Below are positions 1 to 6,434 of a stretch of 14,177 nt of DNA, piece by piece. Origin of the DNA: DAOTUL01 sp034437435 (GTDB lineage: Bacteria; Chloroflexota; Anaerolineae; Aggregatilineales; Phototrophicaceae). The translations under genes and the position numbers were made by a program. The notes under the pieces were generated by a model that saw only the letters and a program-made list of their open reading frames with translations, was not told the DNA's origin and made no database searches. The DNA lies in assembly GCA_964417785.1 (NCBI GenBank), contig CAYQJO010000102.1, positions 1 to 14,177 on the forward strand. The letters run 5' to 3'. Every line of letters starts with the position of its first letter. Positions within the stretch are counted from its first letter, which is position 1.

Positions 1-351
1 AGGGGTAATCTTAGCACGAGAGTTAGTCGCCGCCCCCCCGAATTCTGTCACCCCCACATCGTTGAAGAACTGTGGGCGCGTCTGGGCTTCCCCTTCAGTA
101 TCCATACCCAGGACTGGCCCGAATACAACGCGGACAAAGCCGTTGAGGACAGCATCAATCTGGTGGTGATGGTCAACGGTAAACCGCGTGGTGAGGTGCA
201 GGTGAAACCCGACATCGATAAAGATGCCGCTATCGAAATGGCACTGGCGAGTGAGGCCGCGAAGCGCGTCCTGAACGGTGGTGAGCCGAAGAAGGTGATC
301 TATATCGCACCACGTAAAGGCCAGGAACCGAAGGTCAACATTGTCGTTTAG
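1..351 (+). CDS. leuS: Leucyl-tRNA synthetase, C-terminal fragment
   Basis: This is the 3' end of a class I leucyl-tRNA synthetase, the cytoplasmic enzyme that charges tRNA-Leu with leucine. The frame is open from base 1 to a TAG at 349-351. The recognisable part starts near base 52 with PHIVEELW, the end of the anticodon-binding helical domain. It continues through WPEYNADKAVED and the small C-terminal domain: VMVNGKPRGEVQV, then a helix, then KKVIYIAPRKG, and ends NIVV, as LeuRS proteins usually do. The gene is cut by the window's left edge, so only about 100 of some 800-900 residues are present. The first 16 or so codons (bases 1-51) do not look like LeuRS. In the family, a short Ala/Pro-rich stretch normally precedes PHI, so this part may be an assembly-edge artefact. 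The family call is firm; the extreme 5' bases are doubtful. Confidence 0.93.
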   Translation, partial: RGNLSTRVSRRPPEFCHPHIVEELWARLGFPFSIHTQDWPEYNADKAVEDSINLVVMVNGKPRGEVQVKPDIDKDAAIEMALASEAAKRVLNGGEPKKVIYIAPRKGQEPKVNIVV

Positions 352-362
352 CGTATTCGTCG

Positions 363-389
363 TAAGGGCGCAGCAGCAATGCGCCCTTA
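363..389 (+). terminator. Hairpin terminator after leuS
   Basis: A perfect 10-bp inverted repeat, TAAGGGCGCA at 363-372 and TGCGCCCTTA at 380-389, encloses a 7-nt loop. It begins 11 nt after the leuS stop. No clear T-run follows, so it is not a textbook rho-independent terminator. Its position and strength still suggest that it ends or attenuates leuS transcription, or stabilises the 3' end. Confidence 0.65.
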
Positions 390-425
390 TATCCACTCAC
401 AAATCACAGCGAAGAGGAAACGTTT

Positions 426-1715
426 ATGACCACACTTCCGCGAGAAAACCCGTTTACGACCTCACAGACGAACGACCGTGTCGGCTTTTACTGCTGGGGC
501 GGGCCAGGGACGATTCGTATGATTGAGGTGAAGTATTTCAACCCGGCCATCGACATCGACAGCCACATGACCTGCTACGATTATGACTATGTAGCCAGAG
601 TCCAGGAGTTGTTCGGCGTCACCGATTTCTGGGTGTCGTATTCCTGGGGTTTCTCCGATGAGACCGAAGCCGGCGACCGCCGCTTCATTATCGACCGGCT
701 GGACAATTTCAAGCGGCTCGGCATCCGCGTCCACGCCTACATCCAGGGGCCGAATCTGGTGTTTGACGAGTTCCGTGATAAAGACTGGTGGGCGCGGGAC
801 GAGAAAGACCGCACCATCACCTATTATAGAGGCCGCTGGCAGTGTTCCATCCACGCACAAGAATACCGTGATTACGTCCTGGGCAAAATCGAAGACCTGC
901 ACGGTGTTGGCTTTGACGGCATCTTTGTCGATAACATCCAGCATGGTCAGTTGGGTGTCCCTATGCCACGCGGAGAAACACCTTTTGTCTTTACTGGCGA
1001 CCGGTCCAGTTTTGCCCGCAGGGCCTTCTACGCCGAACATAGCGCAGACATCCCCGATGACCTGGAACGCGATCCTGAGTTGACCGACACTTATCTGAAT
1101 TTCCGCATAAAATCGAACACGGAGTATGTGGCGCTGCTATCTGACGCCGCTCACCGGGGTAACATGGAATTCGGCACAAATTTCTACGATCCCAAATTTG
1201 ACCCGACCCACGTCTATGCTATCGACCTGGAAGCGATGGTGGCACATCAGGATTATGTGCTGTTCGAGAATCATGCACTGCCGGAGAGCGATGGCAGCCG
1301 CCATAACGAGTACATTGAAGAAATTGTCGCTGAGCGGAACTGGAACAAGCCAGCGTTCCTGGTGAGCTACCGGGAGGGCGTCGGGATGGCTCCGCAGTTC
1401 TCACAGGAGGACCTGGATAACCTCTTCAGCGAAGCCGTACAGGCGAATTTTTCACTGTGTCTGAAAGGGAGCGAGTTCACCACCAACGGCGTATGGCACT
1501 GCATGTACCTGGATGACTACGCAAGCCCAGAACGCAATAAACCGCTGCCGCGCCTGCCTTTATCCGCCGAGCCGGATGTTATCTATCCGTTGTTGAAGAT
1601 CAGGCTTCTGCGGACCCTCGCCAAACGCTACTACAACCCAATATTTCGCACCGTGTTTGAATGGCGCATTTTCCGGGATATTCTCAATATTGTTTATGAT
1701 CGGGTGCTGAAATAG
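426..1715 (+). CDS. Unassigned TIM-barrel, glycosidase-like protein
   Basis: This is a 429-residue protein with no signal peptide or membrane segment, so it is probably cytoplasmic. I do not recognise its family with certainty. The pattern of hydrophobic strands ending in acidic or aromatic residues suggests a (beta/alpha)8 glycoside-hydrolase-like barrel. Examples are VTDFWVSYSWGF (about 65-76), GIRVHAYIQGPN (99-110), GFDGIFVDN (162-170), YVLFENHAL (277-285) and KPAFLVSYREG (308-318). GFDGIFVDN resembles the end of barrel strand 4 in several glycosidase clans, with D169 as a candidate catalytic acid. E281 in FENHAL is a candidate partner. The last 40 residues are basic and helical. The start is supported by AGAGGAA (413-419) six nucleotides before the ATG. 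The gene stands alone between the leuS hairpin and a convergent neighbour. The substrate is unknown, and it could equally be a non-catalytic member of a hydrolase-like family. Confidence 0.7.
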   Translation: MTTLPRENPFTTSQTNDRVGFYCWGGPGTIRMIEVKYFNPAIDIDSHMTCYDYDYVARVQELFGVTDFWVSYSWGFSDETEAGDRRFIIDRLDNFKRLGIRVHAYIQGPNLVFDEFRDKDWWARDEKDRTITYYRGRWQCSIHAQEYRDYVLGKIEDLHGVGFDGIFVDNIQHGQLGVPMPRGETPFVFTGDRSSFARRAFYAEHSADIPDDLERDPELTDTYLNFRIKSNTEYVALLSDAAHRGNMEFGTNFYDPKFDPTHVYAIDLEAMVAHQDYVLFENHALPESDGSRHNEYIEEIVAERNWNKPAFLVSYREGVGMAPQFSQEDLDNLFSEAVQANFSLCLKGSEFTTNGVWHCMYLDDYASPERNKPLPRLPLSAEPDVIYPLLKIRLLRTLAKRYYNPIFRTVFEWRIFRDILNIVYDRVLK

Positions 1716-1719
1716 TCGC

Positions 1720-1855
1720 ACACGGTATACCGTGCTTTGGCTCTATATGAATGTTGCTGCAATATCGACTGCGATGTGGCGATCATGATATGCAATGGGA
1801 CCGCAATGATGGCGTGATGTGCATCTGTCTATGACCAAAGCACGCTATACCGTGT
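1720..1855. repeat. 136-bp element bounded by 21-bp inverted repeats
   Basis: The left arm (1720-1740) and right arm (1835-1855) are inverted copies matching at 20 of 21 positions and separated by 94 bp. The left arm begins with a perfect 14-bp palindrome, CACGGTATACCGTG (1721-1734). The matching part of the right arm (1841-1854) has one substitution. The element lies between two convergent genes. It could be a non-autonomous MITE-like element, a REP-type repeat, or a folded region serving as a two-way transcription end. I see no target-site duplication and no ORF within it. The rest of the gap to 1928 is AT-rich, with no other clear signal. Confidence 0.6.
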
Positions 1856-1928
1856 TGGTTTAACAATACACCAAACAGGTCCATTTTTACTACTATTTTA
1901 TACTTGATTCGGAATTTATTTACGTTAT

Positions 1929-2594
1929 TCACAAATCAACCTCAACCAGGATGAACGCAGCCACATTATGGCCGATCACACACCGTTCGCCATCCACATC
2001 CGTCTTGATCGGACCGTCGAAGGGGTCCTTCTCGATAACCACAATTCTGGCCCCCAGTTTGAAGCCCCGTTCCAGAACATGTTGCAGGATGTCCTGATTA
2101 TCCGAGAGTAGTCGTCCGACTTTACCCTGCTGGCCCGGTTCCATTTGCGTCAGCGGGATCATCTCGCGGCGGGAGACGGTACCATCGGCACGCGGAATCG
2201 GATCGCCATGCGGATCGACACGCGGATCATTGAGTACCTGCACGATGGCTTCGATAAAGCGGTCAGAGACGACATGTTCAAGCTGCTCGGCGTCCGTATG
2301 GACCTCATGCAGTTCGTAGCCTAACGCTTCCACCAGATAGGTCTCGATCAGCCGGTGCCGCCGGATCACGCGCAAGGCCACCGCTTCACCTTCGTCCGTC
2401 AGGACCACACCATAATATTTGCGATAGTCCACCAACCCGGCATTGACCATACGCCGTGCCATATCGGTCACAGATGGCGCAGCGATCCCCAGCGCATCCG
2501 CCAGGGCGTTTGTCGAAGCCCGTTCCATTTTCTGTTGCAGTACATAAACCGCTTTGAGAAAGTCTTCAACCGACTCCGTTACTTTTTCCGTCAT
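1929..2594 (-). CDS. mntR: DtxR-family metalloregulator, MntR-like
   Basis: This is a 221-residue metal-responsive transcription repressor of the DtxR/MntR family. An N-terminal winged helix-turn-helix (about 10-70, with ALADALGIAAPSVTDMARRM as the helix-turn-helix) is followed by the metal-binding dimerisation domain (75-150) and a C-terminal FeoA/SH3-like domain (about 150-221), as in the long DtxR/IdeR form. Metal ligands can be placed by alignment from memory: D11, H80, E84, H99, E103, E106 and H107. Two positions separate iron- from manganese-type members. Iron-type DtxR has Met10 and Cys102; here these are D11 and E103, matching MntR Asp8 and Glu99. Manganese sensing is therefore the better guess, although ScaR/IdeR-like behaviour cannot be excluded. 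AGGAG (2606-2602) precedes the ATG by 7 nt and lies inside the upstream PBP gene. The start is 2 nt after that gene's stop, implying translational coupling. The gene symbol is a functional guess. Confidence 0.88.
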   Translation of the reverse strand: MTEKVTESVEDFLKAVYVLQQKMERASTNALADALGIAAPSVTDMARRMVNAGLVDYRKYYGVVLTDEGEAVALRVIRRHRLIETYLVEALGYELHEVHTDAEQLEHVVSDRFIEAIVQVLNDPRVDPHGDPIPRADGTVSRREMIPLTQMEPGQQGKVGRLLSDNQDILQHVLERGFKLGARIVVIEKDPFDGPIKTDVDGERCVIGHNVAAFILVEVDL

Positions 2595-2596
2595 AG

Positions 2597-5569
2597 CTAT
2601 TCTCCTGCACGCCGCACTTCCACCTGGATCGTCGCTTCAGAGGTATTCCCAACCGCATCAAACGCCACTGCCGTAAAGACTTCAGTGCCGGTTCGGTTAA
2701 TGAGGTGTTCGTAACCGAAGGGATAATCCTCATCCACACCGACAAATTGTCCGTTACGATAGAATTCGACCCGTTCACGGCGATAATTATCTGTCACTTC
2801 AGCCACCAGCGGGATTACCCCATCGTCCGGCCAGAGATAGACCTGACCCGGTTCACCCGCTGATAACACAACGGCTGGCGGAATATTGTCGACAATCACC
2901 TGCTTGATGTCGGTCTCGAACGTTCCATCGCGCATCGTGACGGTCAGCCGCAAAGCGTAGGTACCATCCAGCGTACTGGTATCCCACATACCCAGGCTGG
3001 TACCGGGGAAATAGCTGTCCTGCGCTTCACCGATGTCGATCCAACCGCCGGGATTAGCTCCCTGCCCATAGGCCAGTTGATACGTTACCATCCCGGCGTT
3101 ATCGACACTGCCACGAATATCGACCAGACCGCCAACCACATCAAAATTCTGTGGACGCAGAATCTCAGCAGAACTGACGATCTCCGGTCGGCTGTAGGTG
3201 TCGTAGGTGGCAGGCGGCAGCGGTAGATTGTTGGCCTCCCACCAGTCCATCGCCTCCGCAGGGGGGATGAAATAGGCACGGGTACGGCGCAGTCCCGCCG
3301 GTGTGTTGACCGTCGCAAGCTGTCCGGTCTGCGTGTTGACCTCATAGGTGCGCCAGTAAGTATCCTCCGGCGGTACCTGACCGGCGGCCAGGAACAATTC
3401 AGCCCGCGTATCGCAGGCATCCGTCGGTGCCATGCCGGAAATCTCACATACCAGCGCCTCGGTGATGGTGTCGGGGCGCGGCCAGCTTACACCGGGCAGG
3501 CTGTCGCGGTCGTGGATATAGTCGGTGATGGCCCGCCACAAAGGTGCCGTGCCACCGATGCCAAAACCATCCAATGTCATCTCACCGCCGTCACGCCGGT
3601 CAACATGAACACCGGTGACAAGCTGCGGCGTGTAACCGACGGTCCAGCCATCCTGACGATTGGAGGTCATACCGTAAACGACAGCGGCAGTACGATCCGT
3701 TTCCAGGACATTGCCCTGGCCCAGCGTCGTCCAGCGGGTAGCCGGGTCCGCCAGCACGTCGTTGACGATATAGGCCACCTCGGACGACAGCAGCGGCACC
3801 GCATAGGGTACAGCCACACCGTCAATCACCATCGGCGTCTCACCGTACTGCCAGAGCAAATTGCCGGCAGCATCCTCAATGCGCAGCACAGCGGTTGGAT
3901 CGTGGCCGCGACCGCTGTCGGGCGAAACTGGCAGGCCGTGTACCTGACCCAGACTCGCCAGTGTAGCATAGGCATAACTTACATCCATCACGGATACGCT
4001 GCCGCCGCGTTCCAGCAGCGAGAGATCATAGACGCCATTGAGGGTGTCGATGCCCATTGGAACCGCCGTGTTGCGCAGCACCGTGTTTAAGTTCAGCACA
4101 TGGGCCACCTGAGCGACGGGAGCCAGCAAACCCGCGCCCATCGCATCGCGCAGGCTGATTGGTCCCCGTTCCGCGCCATCAGGGTTGTTGGGGAAATACA
4201 ACAACCCATCAGCCGCACCCGGATACGGATTGCGAATGTCCATGAGCATCGTAGCAGCGGTGTAATTAGGGCGCGTGTTGAGGAATCCATGCAAATAGAC
4301 GAATGGATAGAGGGTCGGTCCCGGCTGCTCTTTCGCCTCTTGCGCAGGACCGATCATGGCTTTGATGATCCCGGTCGCCGGATCGAGGACGACAATCGTC
4401 CCGGCGTCGGGCGGGGTCGATCCAGCAGTCGCCACCGCCGGCAGATAGACCTCGCCATAGCAGGGCGCACCATCCAACGCGAGAATATCATCGGTCGGTG
4501 TATCTGCCAGCCGCGCCAGATGGATCCGCAGCATACACTCGGCCTGATAGTACAGATCGAGATCGAGGCTGGTGGTCACACGCAAACCGCCGCGTGCCAC
4601 CATCTGCGACCCGTCATAACCGAGTGTATCGAGAATCGACTCGGCCTGTTCACGGGCATAGAGTCCAAATTCCGGCGCGATGGCTGGCTGCTGGCCGGTA
4701 TTGGCCTGCACTGGCGTGGTGACGTTGATAACAGCATCGAACTGAGACCGCGTGATGATCTCCGCCGCCAGCATTTGCCGCAGCAGATTGGACTGGCGTC
4801 CGCGTGCGGCGGTCTCATCGTCAATCGGATTGAAGCGTGGTTCGGTCGGGATGGTCACCAGCAGAGCCGTCTCATCGACCGTCAACGCGCTGGCTGACTT
4901 ACCCAGATACACCTGGGCCGCTGCCGCGATCCCGTAAATGCCGTTGCCGTAATTATTGGTATTCAGGTGCCATTCCAGGATTTCTTCAGCGGAATAGCGC
5001 CGGTTGATCTCGGCCACCAGAGCGATTTCCTGCGCGGTATCGTCGACGGTGAAGTTATCCGGCAGGGATACGACGGCGTTGCGGACCAGATGGCGCGTGA
5101 TGGATGGCTGTGCCTGGATCGGCCCGTTCAGCCAGTTGTTCCACACCGTTTCGATGACATTGATCAGATTAAAGCCGCCGGTTTCCAAAAAGTCCGGGTC
5201 TTCCCATAACAGAGTGGCCTGCCATACATAATCCGGCAGTTCATCCAGTGTGATCCAGCGGCGACCGTCACCCAGTGGGTCTTCAACGGTGAACAGAAGC
5301 GCCTGGCCGCTGCTATCGTAGAGTTCTGTCACACCGAGCGCCGGGTCAAGATAGACGGTTGCTTGTGGCGAGGTCGGGAGAGAGTCACCGGTGGCGGCAT
5401 AAGCAACGGCCACCCCGCCGAGCAATACAGCCAGCGGCCCGACCAATAGAATCACAACAAGCACACCGAAAAACATCGTCCAGATACGATTCCGCTGCGC
5501 CCGCTCACGCCGCCGGACTTCACGCCGGTGCCGCCGTCGGATAATCTGTGTAACGGTAGCCACCACCAC
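2597..5569 (-). CDS. PBP1-type protein, degenerate transpeptidase domain
   Basis: This is a 990-residue membrane-anchored class A penicillin-binding-protein homologue. Order: basic cytoplasmic tail (1-29), one membrane helix (about 30-59), GT51 peptidoglycan glycosyltransferase domain (about 85-285), transpeptidase-like domain (about 320-690), and a C-terminal region of two Ig-like beta domains (about 795-986). The GT domain keeps E123 in WEDPDF, E181, and the EILEWHLN/YGNGIYGIAAAAQVYLGKS block. It has lost the family's GGSTxTQQ motif (here PSITRH) and the His of the first motif. In the transpeptidase domain, SxxK has become PTLY (418-421), SxN aligns with GLL (about 480-482), and KTG has become VYG (631-633), within an otherwise recognisable framework (PFVYLHG, DGWTVGYTPQLVTGV). 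DD-transpeptidase activity is therefore unlikely; a lipid II polymerase or structural role is possible. Translation begins at one of three consecutive GTG codons (5569, 5566, 5563). The third is best spaced from AGGAG (5575-5571). Numbering here is from 5569. Confidence 0.88.
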   Translation of the reverse strand: MVVATVTQIIRRRHRREVRRRERAQRNRIWTMFFGVLVVILLVGPLAVLLGGVAVAYAATGDSLPTSPQATVYLDPALGVTELYDSSGQALLFTVEDPLGDGRRWITLDELPDYVWQATLLWEDPDFLETGGFNLINVIETVWNNWLNGPIQAQPSITRHLVRNAVVSLPDNFTVDDTAQEIALVAEINRRYSAEEILEWHLNTNNYGNGIYGIAAAAQVYLGKSASALTVDETALLVTIPTEPRFNPIDDETAARGRQSNLLRQMLAAEIITRSQFDAVINVTTPVQANTGQQPAIAPEFGLYAREQAESILDTLGYDGSQMVARGGLRVTTSLDLDLYYQAECMLRIHLARLADTPTDDILALDGAPCYGEVYLPAVATAGSTPPDAGTIVVLDPATGIIKAMIGPAQEAKEQPGPTLYPFVYLHGFLNTRPNYTAATMLMDIRNPYPGAADGLLYFPNNPDGAERGPISLRDAMGAGLLAPVAQVAHVLNLNTVLRNTAVPMGIDTLNGVYDLSLLERGGSVSVMDVSYAYATLASLGQVHGLPVSPDSGRGHDPTAVLRIEDAAGNLLWQYGETPMVIDGVAVPYAVPLLSSEVAYIVNDVLADPATRWTTLGQGNVLETDRTAAVVYGMTSNRQDGWTVGYTPQLVTGVHVDRRDGGEMTLDGFGIGGTAPLWRAITDYIHDRDSLPGVSWPRPDTITEALVCEISGMAPTDACDTRAELFLAAGQVPPEDTYWRTYEVNTQTGQLATVNTPAGLRRTRAYFIPPAEAMDWWEANNLPLPPATYDTYSRPEIVSSAEILRPQNFDVVGGLVDIRGSVDNAGMVTYQLAYGQGANPGGWIDIGEAQDSYFPGTSLGMWDTSTLDGTYALRLTVTMRDGTFETDIKQVIVDNIPPAVVLSAGEPGQVYLWPDDGVIPLVAEVTDNYRRERVEFYRNGQFVGVDEDYPFGYEHLINRTGTEVFTAVAFDAVGNTSEATIQVEVRRAGE
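2602..2606 (-). promoter_or_regulatory. Ribosome binding site for the DtxR-family gene
   Basis: AGGAG on the minus strand lies within the last codons of the PBP-like gene. With the sequence TAG-CT-ATG joining the two genes, it fixes the regulator's start at 2594 and supports coupled translation. Confidence 0.7.
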
Positions 5570-5570
5570 G

Positions 5571-5575
5571 CTCCT
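5571..5575 (-). promoter_or_regulatory. Ribosome binding site before a triple GTG start
   Basis: AGGAG on the minus strand lies 1, 4 and 7 nt before the three GTG codons at 5569, 5566 and 5563. The 7-nt spacing favours 5563 as the true start, which gives 988 residues. Confidence 0.6.
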
Positions 5576-5638
5576 CGTATTATTGGCCCCATCATACGAA
5601 GGAAAACCGAGTTACGCCAGTTTGACGTAAGCTGCACT

Positions 5639-5667
5639 TTGACTTTATATTACGAATGGTGTAAAAT
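5639..5667 (+). promoter_or_regulatory. Sigma70-type promoter for the two-component operon
   Basis: TTGACT (5639-5644) and TAAAAT (5662-5667) are separated by 17 bp, a near-consensus housekeeping promoter. It lies 39 bp before the response regulator ATG. A second TTTGAC at 5621-5626, upstream of the one that overlaps the -35 box (5638-5643), is a possible additional binding site. Confidence 0.65.
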
Positions 5668-5674
5668 GCGTCAA
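5647..5674 (-). promoter_or_regulatory. Candidate leftward promoter for PBP-mntR operon
   Basis: On the minus strand, TTGACG (5674-5669) and TAATAT (5652-5647) are separated by 16 bp. The pair faces the PBP-like gene and almost completely overlaps the rightward promoter, so polymerase could occupy only one at a time. It is predicted from sequence alone. Confidence 0.45.
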
Positions 5675-5677
5675 TAC

Positions 5678-5695
5678 ATATTTCGTTATATTTCG
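5678..5695 (+). promoter_or_regulatory. Tandem repeat, possible OmpR-type binding site
   Basis: ATATTTCG occurs twice, at 5678-5685 and 5688-5695. The copies start 10 bp apart, about one helical turn. OmpR/PhoB-family regulators typically bind direct repeats with 10-11 bp phasing, and such a regulator is encoded 12 bp downstream. The repeat lies just downstream of the rightward -10 box and 4 bp beyond the leftward -35 box. Autoregulation is an inference. Confidence 0.35.
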
Positions 5696-5706
5696 CGGGG
5701 GATTCG

Positions 5707-6432
5707 ATGAGGAAATCGAAAGTTCTTCTCGTTGAGGATGATGCCAGCATCAGTAAGCTTGTCAGTGACTATCTGACCAAACACAGCTATGAAGTGGTTT
5801 GCATTGAAGATGGTCCAGAAGCACTGGAACATATCAAATCGCAGGGATTACCTCACATTGCGCTCATTGACCTGACCTTGCCCAGTATGCACGGTTTTGA
5901 GGTCAGCAACAAGATCAAATCTATGGCGGATGTCCCGATTATCTTCGTGACCTCCACCAGCGATACCGAGACAATTGTTCAGGGCTTGAAGAAGTACGCT
6001 GAGGACTTCATCGTCAAGCCGTTTGAACTGCGCGAGTTGGAGGCCCGCATCCAGGTGGTTCTGGCACGGATGCCCAGCCTGGATTACGCCAGCGAACCGA
6101 TCATCAACATTGATGAACATCTCAAGATCGACTTCGCCCACAACCGCATCATCGTAAATGACAAACCGATGGGGCTAACACCAACCGAGTCGATTCTGCT
6201 GCATGTGCTGCTGCGTAACGCCGGACGTGTGGTGGAAAACCGGATGCTGATCGCCCGTGTGTGGCCGTCCGAGGATGTCTATGAAGACACCCTACGGGTC
6301 CATATGCACCGGCTGCGGCGCAAACTGGAAGCCGACTCACACCATCCGCACTATATTCGCACGGAGCGCGGAATCGGCTATATGTTCACCGTGCGTCCGC
6401 CAGAGGCGTCGGAGAACGGTGCCTCAGCCTGA
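5707..6432 (+). CDS. OmpR/PhoB-family response regulator
   Basis: This is a 241-residue DNA-binding response regulator. The receiver domain (about 5-120) has the acidic pair D11/D12, phospho-acceptor D55 in ALIDLTLP, the switch residue T82 and K104 in FIVKPF, so it should be phosphorylatable. The C-terminal winged-helix domain (about 133-229) shows the OmpR-type pattern LTPTESILLHVLLRNAGRVV, RVHMHRLRRKLE and IRTERGIGYMF. The ATG at 5707 follows a GGGGG run (5697-5701) by five bases. The usual GADDYI before KPF reads YAEDFI, a mild variation. The cognate kinase begins 2 nt after the stop, so the pair is one operon. The stimulus and target genes are not evident. The divergent PBP-like gene is an obvious candidate target because the two share a promoter region. 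Confidence 0.95.
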   Translation: MRKSKVLLVEDDASISKLVSDYLTKHSYEVVCIEDGPEALEHIKSQGLPHIALIDLTLPSMHGFEVSNKIKSMADVPIIFVTSTSDTETIVQGLKKYAEDFIVKPFELRELEARIQVVLARMPSLDYASEPIINIDEHLKIDFAHNRIIVNDKPMGLTPTESILLHVLLRNAGRVVENRMLIARVWPSEDVYEDTLRVHMHRLRRKLEADSHHPHYIRTERGIGYMFTVRPPEASENGASA

Positions 6433-6434
6433 CG

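Noticed and set aside
3512..4897. Long open frames on the plus strand inside the PBP-like gene
   Set aside because: They lie opposite a 990-codon gene with clear domains and show no family motifs of their own; their openness follows from the codon bias of the true gene.
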